Under the pieces are notes generated by a model, which saw only the letters and a program-made list of their open reading frames with translations, searched no databases and was not told the origin of the DNA. Shown one piece after another: positions 37,925 through 48,031 of a DNA stretch of 64,000 bases. The position numbers were made by a program, and so were the translations under genes. Every line of letters starts with the position of its first letter. Position 1 is the first letter of the stretch. Source of the stretch: Flagellimonas amphidinii (GTDB taxonomy: Bacteria; Bacteroidota; Bacteroidia; Flavobacteriales; Flavobacteriaceae); assembly GCF_013090115.1 (NCBI RefSeq), contig NZ_JABFNN010000021.1, forward strand, positions 124,001 through 188,000. The letters are read 5' to 3'.

Positions 37925-38875
37925 CTATATTAAGTCCAAAACTTCAAGCCTTTCTTTTGCTAGTACATATCTTGCTCGAACATCAACAATTTGCTCCTGC
38001 GTTAATTTTTTACCATAAGTACGTAGCCCTCCATCTGTATCATTATGATGAATGCCCATAGCAAACTTAAGGTATTCCATAAGCAGTGGTTGAGCATCAA
38101 GGTATGCTATAGAATTCATAGCCTGGGAAATTTTGTTTGCCTCAGCCCATTCCCCTTTTAAAACATACTCCTGCATAGTAATACTAGCTTTTGGGAAGAT
38201 AGTACCTACACCTGTAATCCCGCCACATGCTCCAGCAAGTCCTGCATGTACAGTGACACTGTCAACACCTGCTAAAACTTTTAAATCTTTGTTCTCTATC
38301 ATCAGCGTTTCAATAGTTGAAACATCTGTAGTCGATATTTTAAGGGCAGTTACTTCAGGTAGAGCAGCAAGTCTTATAAGTAGATCTGTTGAGAGCGCAT
38401 GATATCCGGCTGCATCAGGGTTGTTATAAGGCATAATTGTTACGCCTGCCTCTTTTGCGGTGGCTGCAGCAAGCTCATAGTACGCATACATTCCTTCATC
38501 TGAAGGCACCTCCTTCGTTTTTGGTGGCATGACCATGACTGTATCAACTCCAACCTTTGCTAGTCCTTCAATGATTTTGGCAAGCTCTTCCTTAGTTTCT
38601 GCTGCAGCTCCACTGATTAATGGTACATTATATTCCTTAGCAACCCCAGAAAGGGATTTTAGTAAAGAGATACGTTGTTCGTTACTCAGGTATCTATTCT
38701 CACCCAGAGTACCAGAAGCGACAAGTCCGCCCATTCTGCTTCCACCCTTACCCTGAGCATTTAAAACAGATGCGGCTAGTTTTTGTGTTATATCAAAGTC
38801 AATTTCAAGAGCGCCGGATTCCGACTCTTTTAGCCATGTGAAAACGGCTGGCATAACGACTTCCCATTTTATCAT
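37925..38875 (-). CDS. DapA/NAL-family lyase or deaminase (hydroxyproline or keto-deoxy sugar acid pathway)
   Basis: A cytosolic 316-residue TIM-barrel enzyme of the dihydrodipicolinate synthase/N-acetylneuraminate lyase family. The Schiff-base Lys is K179 in TALKISTTD and the Tyr is Y150 in IMPYNNP; the usual GTTGE loop is GTLGE here. Paired with the aldehyde dehydrogenase, it is probably a pyrroline-4-hydroxy-2-carboxylate deaminase or an L-2-keto-3-deoxy-arabonate dehydratase, both made from this fold. True DapA is less likely because no lysine-pathway genes are near. It is divergent from the AraC-type regulator with a 133-base gap. Confidence 0.8.
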   Translation of the reverse strand: MIKWEVVMPAVFTWLKESESGALEIDFDITQKLAASVLNAQGKGGSRMGGLVASGTLGENRYLSNEQRISLLKSLSGVAKEYNVPLISGAAAETKEELAKIIEGLAKVGVDTVMVMPPKTKEVPSDEGMYAYYELAAATAKEAGVTIMPYNNPDAAGYHALSTDLLIRLAALPEVTALKISTTDVSTIETLMIENKDLKVLAGVDSVTVHAGLAGACGGITGVGTIFPKASITMQEYVLKGEWAEANKISQAMNSIAYLDAQPLLMEYLKFAMGIHHNDTDGGLRTYGKKLTQEQIVDVRARYVLAKERLEVLDLI

Positions 38876-39008
38876 ATTATATAAATTTTAAACAAAAATA
38901 AATGTCATATAGACTTCCCATTATCTAATTATTAGCGTGTTATTATACTTTATTACCATATAAAGGAGATTTTAGCTGTTTTTTTTATTAATTTATAAGA
39001 AAAAAGCA

Positions 39009-39851
39009 TTGAAGGTTCTCCCGTTTAAAATTCCAAAACCTAAGAATGAAGCCTTAGTCTACCAAGTAGATATGGAAAAGGCTTTTTATGATCAGCTCCA
39101 TCAACATGCTGAAATTCAAATAAGCTACATTTTAAAGGGCGAAGGATCTTTAATTGTAGGTGATTCCATAAACGAATACAAGTCTGGTGATATTTTAGTG
39201 ATTGGTGGTTACATTCCCCATGCCTTTAAAAGTGATGTGAATGCATTTCCTATTTCTGAAATGTATACGCTCTTTTTTGACATTAACTCTTTTGGCAAAG
39301 ATTTTTTTCACATTACTGACCTTACCCTTACCAGAGAATTTTTCAAAAAATCTGAATATGGCATGAGAATACTCTCCAATAGAGAGGCAATCATAGAAGA
39401 ATTCAATAAACTACCTGCGCAGAACAAAGTGGAGCAGATAGCCACTCTGCTCATGATCATGAGTCTTATCTCTAAATCCAAAACCGAAGCACTTTCTTCC
39501 TTTGTGTATAGAAAAACCTATTCTGATGACGAGGGAAAACGCATGAACGATGTCTACAAATATGCGATGGAAAAATACAACGAACCCATAAGTTTAGAAG
39601 AGGTTGCTGATATTGCCAATATGAGCAGAAATGCCTTCTGCAGGTATTTTAAAAAACGTACCAATAAGACTTTCTTTCAATTTTTGATTGAAATACGAAT
39701 AGAAAGTGCCTGTAAACTAATTGTAAATAAGCCTGAACTTTCCATTTCCATGGTTTCGGATCAATGTGGATTCAATAATATTGCAAACTTCAATCGAAAA
39801 TTCAAGGAGTTAAAAGGGTGCTCTCCAACGCAATATCGCTCACAATTTTAA
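39009..39851 (+). CDS. AraC-family transcriptional regulator
   Basis: A 280-residue regulator with an N-terminal cupin-like ligand domain (EIQISYILKGEGSLIVG, then GDILVIGGYIPHAF) and a C-terminal pair of helix-turn-helices (about 180-280, with ISLEEVADIANMSRNAFCRYFKKRTNKTF and a second around FNNIANFNRKFKELKGCSP). The start appears to be TTG 39009: MKVLPFKIP precedes the cupin domain in a natural way, and the next Met is 21 residues in, which would remove the first strand. It is divergent from the DapA/aldehyde dehydrogenase pair and probably regulates it; the sensed molecule is unknown, with hydroxyproline a candidate. Confidence 0.88.
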   Translation: MKVLPFKIPKPKNEALVYQVDMEKAFYDQLHQHAEIQISYILKGEGSLIVGDSINEYKSGDILVIGGYIPHAFKSDVNAFPISEMYTLFFDINSFGKDFFHITDLTLTREFFKKSEYGMRILSNREAIIEEFNKLPAQNKVEQIATLLMIMSLISKSKTEALSSFVYRKTYSDDEGKRMNDVYKYAMEKYNEPISLEEVADIANMSRNAFCRYFKKRTNKTFFQFLIEIRIESACKLIVNKPELSISMVSDQCGFNNIANFNRKFKELKGCSPTQYRSQF

Positions 39852-39963
39852 TCAACAAAGTATCAATAGTAAATTACACCAATTATTTTTTTGATAAAAA
39901 CCTTATGATTGATGAACTGTTCTATTGCCCTAGGAACAAATAAAATATTTTCATTTATTCGTT

Positions 39964-42900
39964 TTAGTCAGTGACCTTTATGTACTGTAAATAATCATTG
40001 TTTTTTGCCACTACAACATAAGATTCCTCCCCCACTTCAATAGTTGCCATATCCTTAACATCCCCTGATGCAAAGAAGCCACTTTCATAAGCAGGAATCG
40101 AGACAAAACCTCCCAGCCCATCACCTTTAAGAAACAATCCATAACCTGCGTCATTTCGAGGCGTTTCCACCTCTGAGGCATGTAAATTTCCAGCAATCAG
40201 AAGGTCTAGATTCCCATCCTTGTTATAATCTTGCACCAAAAATTGGTTTATACTGGACATTTGTGCTTCAATAGGCAATTCATGACTTACAAATCTTCCA
40301 TCCTTATTTTCCAGATATATGCTAGCAAAGGATTTTATCTTGTAGTGCATTGATTTTTCCAATTGGTCCTGTCCGTATACTTCCTGAAGGGTGGCCGTGG
40401 AAAAACTTTCATAGTTTTTGAACTTGTCTTTAATTCCTGGTATTTGTTGGGACGAGCACTCCCTTCCCCTCACAGGGTATTGCTCACCTTGGTTATAATA
40501 ACCTAAAACAATATCCCCTTTTCCGTTTTCATCAAAATCGTTGAAATAAATATCAAAGGTCTCATCTTCCTTGGCCTTGTATTTATAGTTGAGACCATTG
40601 TTGCCCAACACATAATCCATATCTCCATCATTGTCAAAATCCCCTTGCTGTATACTCCACCACCAACCTCTGGTATCTTCGGTCAATCCCATACTTTCTG
40701 AAACCTCAACAAAGTCACCTTGATTATTTTTAAATACTCTAATAGGCATCCACTCCCCTGCTACAATGATATCCTTCCAACCATCACCATCAAAATCTGT
40801 AATCGATGCACTGGTTGCCATTCCCAAGTTTTCCAATAGGTGGATTGCATTCTCGGAATAATATTTAAACTTTGGTTTTCCTTTTTCTCCGACGTTTTTA
40901 AGCAGATAACTATTGGCTGAGTTCGGATAATTCCCTGGAATCTGTCTTCCCAACACCAATAGGTCTTGCTTACCATCTTTGTTAAAATCTTCAGCATAAA
41001 CTTTAGAACCACTTGTCAACATATTCGGCAATACATGGCTGGTTGCTTTAACAAAAGTTCCTTTTCCTTGGTTGATGTACAACCTATCCTGAAGCAGTTT
41101 GGAAGTTGGTGAAAACTCATATCCGCCGCTTACAACATATAAATCATTATCACCATCCATGTCCGCATCAAAAATGACAGCACCTATATCTTCTGAGACT
41201 TTATCTTTTTCGAAAACGGATATATTTTGCTCCTTAAATCCCTTTCCTTCCTGAAAAAAAATGGTCGCAGTATGTCCTGATGAGCCACCTACAAAATAAT
41301 CATCCATTCCATCTTCATTTAAATCGCCAACCGCTAATGCTGGGCCAAAGGTTGACATCTTATGGGGCAGCAGAACCTGGGTTAGAAAGTCGTCGTTATA
41401 GTTCTCTTGATGTTTAAAATTCGGAAATGGACCTTGTTGGTCAGAAATGAACATTTTGGAAGATGCTGACTTTTCAGTTTTAGTAGCTGCTTTTGCATCT
41501 GTTGCATGGATGACCAGCTTTTGATTGGCTTTAATATTCTTCAGCACCTGTTCCTTACCATTCCACCAAACCACCTTTAATTCATCTATACTTTCAGATT
41601 CACCCAATCCAAAATGCAACTCTGGTGCCACTGACGATTGAAAACCCCTAGAAAGGGTCATTTCTTGAAACTGGGTCTGGCCATCAGATTTTAGATAAAC
41701 CTTATTGCCCAATCCAAATTTGTTGTTCTTTTCTCCCTCAAACTGAACGGTTAAATAATTATTGATGACCACACTTTTATTTCTAAAAATAGACGCCTTG
41801 TCATCCAAATTGTTGGTGATGATTTCTAAATCCCCGTCATTGTCCAAATCAGCATAAATGGCTCCGGTTGAAAAACCTTCAAATTTGATATCCCATTCGT
41901 CATTCATCTTTTCAAAGATCATATTACCATTGTTTCTGAACATGAAATTATCAATTCGCTCCGAAGGCATATTAACTGAGAGCCCTAAAAACTCATCACG
42001 CCTAACGCTTTTTAAATCTGAAAAATAATCATGGTTGCTCACCTCTCTTCTTGTACCATTGGATACAAAAAGGTCTTTATTACCATCATTATCAAAATCA
42101 GCAAAAACGCCTCCCCAAGTCCAATCTGTTGAAGAAACTCCAGCCATTCTAGCAATATTGCTAAAATGTGGGATGTTGTCTTCTAAATAACCTGCATTGA
42201 TTTGTAGGCAATTATGCATGTACTGATAATGGAACCCTGATTGTACTGTACTCCAAAACAGCTCTGGGTCCATACTTACCATATTGGCTTTTTGCCTTCT
42301 ATTAATGTGTGAATCCATATCTGGTTGGTAGATATCAAGGTAACCGTCATTGTTAATATCGGCTATATCTACACCCATACCATAAAAAGCAGTATGGAAA
42401 GTGCTCTCTCTCAGCACATTTTTAAATGTTCCATCTCCATTGTTCAAGTAGAGATAGTCCGGTGTGCTGAAGTCATTGGAAATATAAATATCTGGCCACC
42501 CATCATTGTTTAAATCTCCGACCGTAGTACCTAGGGTAAGTCCGTATTGCGCTATTCCAGATTCAACTGAAACATCCGTAAACTTCCCTCCATCGTTACG
42601 ATATAGATGATCCACTTCATTATAGGTGTGATTCTTCATTTTGTGCAAATAGTAAACATTTGGCGAATTAAAGCGGGCAGGAGGGTAATTACCTACATAC
42701 AAATCTAAATCTCCATCTTTATCATAATCAAAATAAGTAGACTGAATAGTGCTTCCTTTATCTGCAATTCCATATTCGGAAGCTTTTTCAGAAAAAGTGC
42801 CATCACCGTTATTTATGAAAAGTTGGTTGTCCCTTGGCAAAAATTTACCACTTACAGAACAATAAATATCCAAAAGACCATCGCTGTTTACATCAGCCAT

Positions 42901-43263
42901 GGTGACACCCGTATACCATCTTCCATCACCACCAACACCTGCTTTCCTGGTTACGTCCTCAAATTGAAGGTTTCCTTTATTGAGATATAGCTTATTGGAA
43001 ACCTGGTTTCCAGTGAAATAAATATCAATAAGTCCATCATTGTTGATATCCCCAGCAGCCACACCGCCACCCATATAGAGGTAAGAATAGGTAAAATAAT
43101 TCAGGGCATGACTTTCAGTAAGGTCATTGGAAAATTCAATTCCCGTTACGGAGGAAGGCATTGCTTCAAAAACTTTATTATCAATAAGCTCCTCATCATT
43201 TGAACATGCAAAAAGCAGGGCCAAACATAAACCAAAAAATAAAAACTTCCTTTTATCCATCAA
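39964..43263 (-). CDS. VCBS/FG-GAP and ASPIC/UnbV surface lipoprotein
   Basis: A 1,099-residue predicted lipoprotein (lipobox LLFACS, Cys 20). Many DxDxDG calcium loops lie along the chain (DINNDGLID, DYDKDGDLD, DFDNDGNKD, DLDNDGDLE, DADMDGDND, DYNKDGNLD), giving two propeller-like arrays separated by an ASPIC/UnbV segment near 500-570 (NKFGLGNKVYL, then HFGLGESES). It follows susD by 118 bases, with a strong hairpin in the gap. It probably works at the cell surface with SusC/D as an extra glycan- or calcium-dependent binding protein, but no ligand is known. Homologous to the genes at 1-2057 and 48395-51811. Confidence 0.85.
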   Translation of the reverse strand: MMDKRKFLFFGLCLALLFACSNDEELIDNKVFEAMPSSVTGIEFSNDLTESHALNYFTYSYLYMGGGVAAGDINNDGLIDIYFTGNQVSNKLYLNKGNLQFEDVTRKAGVGGDGRWYTGVTMADVNSDGLLDIYCSVSGKFLPRDNQLFINNGDGTFSEKASEYGIADKGSTIQSTYFDYDKDGDLDLYVGNYPPARFNSPNVYYLHKMKNHTYNEVDHLYRNDGGKFTDVSVESGIAQYGLTLGTTVGDLNNDGWPDIYISNDFSTPDYLYLNNGDGTFKNVLRESTFHTAFYGMGVDIADINNDGYLDIYQPDMDSHINRRQKANMVSMDPELFWSTVQSGFHYQYMHNCLQINAGYLEDNIPHFSNIARMAGVSSTDWTWGGVFADFDNDGNKDLFVSNGTRREVSNHDYFSDLKSVRRDEFLGLSVNMPSERIDNFMFRNNGNMIFEKMNDEWDIKFEGFSTGAIYADLDNDGDLEIITNNLDDKASIFRNKSVVINNYLTVQFEGEKNNKFGLGNKVYLKSDGQTQFQEMTLSRGFQSSVAPELHFGLGESESIDELKVVWWNGKEQVLKNIKANQKLVIHATDAKAATKTEKSASSKMFISDQQGPFPNFKHQENYNDDFLTQVLLPHKMSTFGPALAVGDLNEDGMDDYFVGGSSGHTATIFFQEGKGFKEQNISVFEKDKVSEDIGAVIFDADMDGDNDLYVVSGGYEFSPTSKLLQDRLYINQGKGTFVKATSHVLPNMLTSGSKVYAEDFNKDGKQDLLVLGRQIPGNYPNSANSYLLKNVGEKGKPKFKYYSENAIHLLENLGMATSASITDFDGDGWKDIIVAGEWMPIRVFKNNQGDFVEVSESMGLTEDTRGWWWSIQQGDFDNDGDMDYVLGNNGLNYKYKAKEDETFDIYFNDFDENGKGDIVLGYYNQGEQYPVRGRECSSQQIPGIKDKFKNYESFSTATLQEVYGQDQLEKSMHYKIKSFASIYLENKDGRFVSHELPIEAQMSSINQFLVQDYNKDGNLDLLIAGNLHASEVETPRNDAGYGLFLKGDGLGGFVSIPAYESGFFASGDVKDMATIEVGEESYVVVAKNNDYLQYIKVTD

Positions 43264-43308
43264 AACTCAATTTCAGAATATCCCATAGCCTAATTTATAT
43301 AAAAATTA

Positions 43309-43351
43309 AAAAAGCCAAAGAATGTCGAGGTTATCGCTTCTTTGACTTTTT
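43309..43351 (-). terminator. Hairpin between susD and the VCBS lipoprotein gene
   Basis: Two 14-base arms (43309-43322 and 43338-43351) pair with one mismatch around a 15-base loop. On the minus strand a T-rich stretch follows. Lying inside the apparent operon, it probably limits or processes the transcript so that the downstream VCBS gene is expressed less than susC/D. Confidence 0.6.
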
Positions 43352-43381
43352 AACTAAACTTAAACTAACTCAAATAAAAAT

Positions 43382-44989
43382 CTAATAACCAGGGTTTTGC
43401 GCTAGATTAGGGTTTTTGTCCAATTGACTCTGAGGTATTGGGAACACTGCCCTATAATCTCCATTAGGAGTATGCGACAGCCAAGATTTAGTGGTATACA
43501 CACCAAATCGAATCAAATCTTGTCTCCTATGGTGTTCCCCAACAAATTCCCATGCTAATTCGTCTAAGAAACGGCCGTATTCAATATCATCTCCACCTTC
43601 TAGATTAGTAATTACCCCATCCTCTTGGATGCCGTACTGATAATTACTGCCTTGCATCAATTCAGCTCCTGTAACAACAGCCTTGCTCGGATTGGTGTCC
43701 TTAAATGCCCTTTGGCGTATTTGTGTAACGATAGTAGCAGCTTCATCTGCCCTTCCTGTTCTCAACAGACACTCTGCCTTAATCATTAATGCATCTGTCA
43801 ATCTATAGAAGGGGACATCATTAGACGTTGTTCCTATATTACCAGCTCCTATTTCATAACGTACAAAGCGATAGCCGTCATTATTTTCAGCTTCATCTAC
43901 ATTTTTAAAATAGTTTTTATATACCAATTGCGAATCGGGGTCACTTGGATCAACAAGTAAAGGGGCACCTGAACTTGTATATTGAGGGCCACCCAACCAA
44001 GTATCTGTAAGTCTTTGGTCATCCTCATCATAAGTATCTATAAACTGAGGTATAGCGGCACTCCCCCCCCACGGAGAACCTGAAAGGTCAAAGGTTTGAC
44101 TACTAATATTCAAAAGGGTCTTATATGCCAAATATGACCCCCCTGCATTTACATTATCAAAAGGAATGGCATAAATAGTTTCTGAAAGGTTTTCATTCTC
44201 TATGGCAAAAACATTGGAAAAATCTTCAGTTAATTCAAAACCTCCATTATCAATAATGTCATTTACCTGCTCCAAGGCTTCCGTCCAACGCTCAGTACCA
44301 ACATATACTTCCGAATTAAGGTACATTTTGGCCAAAGTCATTTTTGCTGCCCAAGTCGTTACTCTTCCATAGGTTGCACCTACATTGCCTTTCTCTGAAC
44401 TAAGCAGTGGCATTACCTCGTTCAGTTCTGCAATAATAAAATCATATGTTTCTTGACTTGAAGATTGTTCTGGTATAAAACCATCTGGCACATCAAATGT
44501 TGTTACTACAGGGATATTTCTATAGTTATCGTACAACAGATAGTAACAGATGGCCCTTAATGCTCTCATTTCTGCAATATAATTTTCCACGCCTTCAGCA
44601 TCTGGTAATTGTTCCAACTGCAGAATAGCTTTATTAGCATTGGTTATTGCCCCATATGCCCTATCCCATAAAGCCTCTACATGACTTACATCAGGATTCC
44701 ATGTATGCTTGTGCATTGTAAGGTAATACCCTCCCCATCCTATACCTATTCGATTGGGGGTCACAATCAAATCGGAAGATTCCTCATAGATATCAAAAAG
44801 TCCGTCCCACCACCAATAGATGTTCCTCATATTTGAATAAGGCGTGGCAATAATCAAATCCAAATCATCTTCAGTAAATTCAGTTTCCTCAGCGATGATA
44901 TCGCTGTATACGGTTTCACTTAAATCTGTACAGCCCATGATGAACAGACCTAGGGCTACAACAACCATTTTTATTTTAACATCTTTCAT
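43382..44989 (-). CDS. SusD/RagB-type glycan-binding lipoprotein (first pair)
   Basis: A 535-residue outer-membrane lipoprotein (lipobox FIMGC) of the SusD/RagB family, which caps the SusC pore and binds oligosaccharide. Typical features include the TPR-like helical segments (TNANKAILQLEQL, RALRAICYYLLYDN) and the C-terminal block ELAWEFVGEHHRRQDLIRFG near the end. It begins 12 bases downstream of susC. The glycan is unknown, but the box upstream of the pair resembles the arabinose operon's box, so an arabinose-containing oligosaccharide is likely. Confidence 0.93.
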   Translation of the reverse strand: MKDVKIKMVVVALGLFIMGCTDLSETVYSDIIAEETEFTEDDLDLIIATPYSNMRNIYWWWDGLFDIYEESSDLIVTPNRIGIGWGGYYLTMHKHTWNPDVSHVEALWDRAYGAITNANKAILQLEQLPDAEGVENYIAEMRALRAICYYLLYDNYRNIPVVTTFDVPDGFIPEQSSSQETYDFIIAELNEVMPLLSSEKGNVGATYGRVTTWAAKMTLAKMYLNSEVYVGTERWTEALEQVNDIIDNGGFELTEDFSNVFAIENENLSETIYAIPFDNVNAGGSYLAYKTLLNISSQTFDLSGSPWGGSAAIPQFIDTYDEDDQRLTDTWLGGPQYTSSGAPLLVDPSDPDSQLVYKNYFKNVDEAENNDGYRFVRYEIGAGNIGTTSNDVPFYRLTDALMIKAECLLRTGRADEAATIVTQIRQRAFKDTNPSKAVVTGAELMQGSNYQYGIQEDGVITNLEGGDDIEYGRFLDELAWEFVGEHHRRQDLIRFGVYTTKSWLSHTPNGDYRAVFPIPQSQLDKNPNLAQNPGY

Positions 44990-45001
44990 ATCAAAGCAAT
45001 T

Positions 45002-48000
45002 TTAAAAATTTACATTAAGCCCTAGGGTAAACGTTCTTACCGTAGGATATTTATCTCTGCTATCCGTGCCTTGGGTTAATGCCCCACTAGCACCATTAAC
45101 AAGTTCTGTAGTTCTAATAATTTCTGGATCTATACCCGAATAGTTGGTGAAAATGGCCAAATTATTACCGGTAGCGTATACCCGTAATGATTGAAGAAAT
45201 TTCAATTTATCTACATTAAAATTATACCCCAAAGTAACGTTGTCCAATTTCACATAATCTCCATCCTCAACATAGTAACTCACAAATGTTTGTGGTGTGG
45301 CCAAGGCCACATCCTTTCCATAGATTGGATCGTAAGCAGAATCCAGCACATTATAAGTGACATTAGGGTTTTCATAAAAAACACGTTGCGCATTGATAAT
45401 CTGAAAATCGAAAGCACCCCTAAGCAAAAAGCTCAAGTCAAAGTTTTTATAGCGGAAGGTATTAGTTATACCAGCAATATAACTAGGAAAACCATTACCT
45501 AAAATTTGTTTATTATCATCAGTATCCAATTCTGTACTCCAAGGCACTTGACTCCCATCAGGCAACTCTATAACCCATAAACCATCATCATCAATACCTA
45601 CTGATTTTAGACCCCAAAAATTACCAATAGGCTGTCCTACTTCATTCCTATGGGTGACTTGAGATACGGGTTCACTCAAAGTAAAACCGGGAATGAAATT
45701 TCCGTCAATCTCATATAAATCATTGGAAAGGCTTAACAATTCATTTTTGTTATGCGACACCGTTATGTTCGTATCCCATGAAAAATCACCTGTTTGTATA
45801 GGGGCTACATTCAATAATACCTCAAAACCTTTGTTTTCCATTTCTCCAACATTTGCCAAAGTAGTACTAGCTAAATTCGGAGGTTCTGGAACTCCAAAAT
45901 CCCACAACATTCCTTCGGTTTTTTTGCGATACAAATCAACACTACCACTAATTCGGTTATTGGCAAAGGCAAAATCAAGTCCTAAATTGACCTCCTTGGA
46001 CACTTCCCATTGCAAATCAGGGTTGGGATTATAATTGGCATCCAAACCTTGTACCCAATCTCCATTGTTATAAAAAGTACCTGAGTACTGCAACAAAGTC
46101 AACGACCTATAGGAATCATTGGGCAACACTCCGGTTTCACCATACCCCACGCGCAGTTTAAGGTTGTTTACAAAATCTACATTCTCCAAAAAGGATTCAT
46201 TGCTGAGTGTCCATCCAGCTGAGATAGCTGGGAAATTTCCCCATTTATTGTTTTCACCGAATTTTGAGGAACCTTCACGTCTAAAACTAGCCAAAAGGTT
46301 AAACCTTCCATCAAAACCATACGTAAACCTCCCAAAGAAACCAATCAATGTATTATCGGATTTCGAACTACTCATACCTCCAAGACCATTGTCTATACCC
46401 TGACCTGCTCCTAAATTATTATAGGTAAAAGCATCTGTGGGGAAATCCTGATTATTGGCCCAAAATCCTTCTGTTACAAAATACTGATAACTATACCCCC
46501 CTAAAACAGAAAAATTGTGCTTATCAAAATACTTACTGTATTTTGAGGTAATCTCCATTAAATCAGTCTTATTTTGTTCCGTTGAGCGAGAAGCAAAACC
46601 ATTTCTTTGCTCTCCATTATACCCTAGATATTCTTTTTTCTCGGCATACCCCCTTAGGTTAGTGCTCTGCCTAGTTGCCACCATAATATTGTTTTCCCAT
46701 CCTTCAAGAGGTGTAAGAGTCACATTCCCTGTCAACCGCATCCATTTATTTTTAATAATGCCGTCCGTCAATTCAATCATCCCCACAGGGTTCACATATT
46801 GTAAAATACTTGTGTTTTGAACGAAGGAATCATCATCGTTCCTTACCCTATCCGTAGGGTTTCTAATTAGAGCTTGCCTGTATATCAAATTGTTAAACGC
46901 AGAGCCATCACCAAGTGCTCCTAAGTTTTGGATACCATTCACTATATTGGCGTTTACCTTTAGCAAGCCATTAAACATGGTATGGTTTACATCGGCACTA
47001 ATGCGAAATTCTTCATTGAATGATTTTTTAAATACCCCTTCTTGATCGATATAGTTCACATTCACAGCATAAGTAGATGTCTCATTACCCCCACTATAGT
47101 TTAAATTGTGGTTGTGTGCTACGGCCGTTCTGGAGATTTCATCCAACCAATCGGTAGCATACCCTAAATCGTCCCCAAAATTTGGCAATGTTTTTCCTTC
47201 TGCCAACAGCAGTCTAACATCATTGGCATCCAAAAAATCGGCAGTCCTCCCAAAAGAAGACATGGATGTATAATGCGAATACGTAAGTGTTGGAGCCATA
47301 TTACCTTTACCCGATTTAGTGGTAATTAGAATCACACCATTAGCACCTCTAGTACCGTAAATCGCAGATGCCGATGCATCTTTCAACACATCAATACTTT
47401 CAATATCTTCCGGGGCCACACTGTTAAGATTACCTGGCAATCCATTAATCAATACCAATGGATCCGCATTTCCTTGAAGGGAAGATATACCTCTTAACGA
47501 AATAGAAGAAGTAGCCGAGGGGTCACCAGAACCATTACTGATGCTCAAACCAGCCACTTTCCCCCTAATTAAGTCAGCAGCATCTCTTACGAAGCCTGGA
47601 TTAAAATCTTCTGGTTTAACCGTGGCAATTGCTGTGGTCACCTCTTCTCTATTTTGGGTACCGTAACCAATAACCACGACCTCACCTAGCCGTTCCAAAT
47701 CTTCCTGTAACACAACATTGATGACAGATGTTGAGCCAACCGAAATCTCTTTGGTCTTAAAGCCTAAATAGGAAAAGACCAAAACACCATCAGGTGCCGC
47801 AGTTATTTCATAGTTCCCATCAAAATCTGAAACCGTACCGTTGTTGGTATTTTGCTCCACAACAGATGCTCCAACAACAGGAATTCCCTGCTGATCGGTA
47901 ATTGTTCCTGTTACCCTTTGCTGCGCAAGGGCAAACTGCAAGAAAAACGAACAAAAAGCAAAAACCAAAAGTTGCTTTTTTGCAAAATTGGTTCCTAAAA

Positions 48001-48031
48001 ATGTTCTTTTTAATAAGTTAGCCATTCTCAT
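45002..48031 (-). CDS. SusC/RagA-type TonB-dependent transporter (first pair)
   Basis: A 1,009-residue outer-membrane beta-barrel importer. After the signal peptide (ending near ALAQQ) comes a carboxypeptidase-regulatory-like domain (VTGTITDQQGIPVVGASVVE, to about 120) and a plug with the SusC motifs VVVIGYGTQ and IDVLKDASASAIYGTRGANGVILITTK. The C-terminus ends in an aromatic residue (LGLNVNF), as expected for barrel insertion. There is no STN domain, so it probably does not signal through an anti-sigma factor, unlike the second SusC. A 24-base box matching that near araR lies 77 bases upstream, suggesting control by AraR. Confidence 0.95.
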   Translation of the reverse strand: MRMANLLKRTFLGTNFAKKQLLVFAFCSFFLQFALAQQRVTGTITDQQGIPVVGASVVEQNTNNGTVSDFDGNYEITAAPDGVLVFSYLGFKTKEISVGSTSVINVVLQEDLERLGEVVVIGYGTQNREEVTTAIATVKPEDFNPGFVRDAADLIRGKVAGLSISNGSGDPSATSSISLRGISSLQGNADPLVLINGLPGNLNSVAPEDIESIDVLKDASASAIYGTRGANGVILITTKSGKGNMAPTLTYSHYTSMSSFGRTADFLDANDVRLLLAEGKTLPNFGDDLGYATDWLDEISRTAVAHNHNLNYSGGNETSTYAVNVNYIDQEGVFKKSFNEEFRISADVNHTMFNGLLKVNANIVNGIQNLGALGDGSAFNNLIYRQALIRNPTDRVRNDDDSFVQNTSILQYVNPVGMIELTDGIIKNKWMRLTGNVTLTPLEGWENNIMVATRQSTNLRGYAEKKEYLGYNGEQRNGFASRSTEQNKTDLMEITSKYSKYFDKHNFSVLGGYSYQYFVTEGFWANNQDFPTDAFTYNNLGAGQGIDNGLGGMSSSKSDNTLIGFFGRFTYGFDGRFNLLASFRREGSSKFGENNKWGNFPAISAGWTLSNESFLENVDFVNNLKLRVGYGETGVLPNDSYRSLTLLQYSGTFYNNGDWVQGLDANYNPNPDLQWEVSKEVNLGLDFAFANNRISGSVDLYRKKTEGMLWDFGVPEPPNLASTTLANVGEMENKGFEVLLNVAPIQTGDFSWDTNITVSHNKNELLSLSNDLYEIDGNFIPGFTLSEPVSQVTHRNEVGQPIGNFWGLKSVGIDDDGLWVIELPDGSQVPWSTELDTDDNKQILGNGFPSYIAGITNTFRYKNFDLSFLLRGAFDFQIINAQRVFYENPNVTYNVLDSAYDPIYGKDVALATPQTFVSYYVEDGDYVKLDNVTLGYNFNVDKLKFLQSLRVYATGNNLAIFTNYSGIDPEIIRTTELVNGASGALTQGTDSRDKYPTVRTFTLGLNVNF

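Noticed and set aside
37925-38875. Assignment as the lysine-pathway enzyme DapA
   Set aside because: No other lysine genes are nearby; the pairing with an aldehyde dehydrogenase and an AraC regulator fits a catabolic role better.
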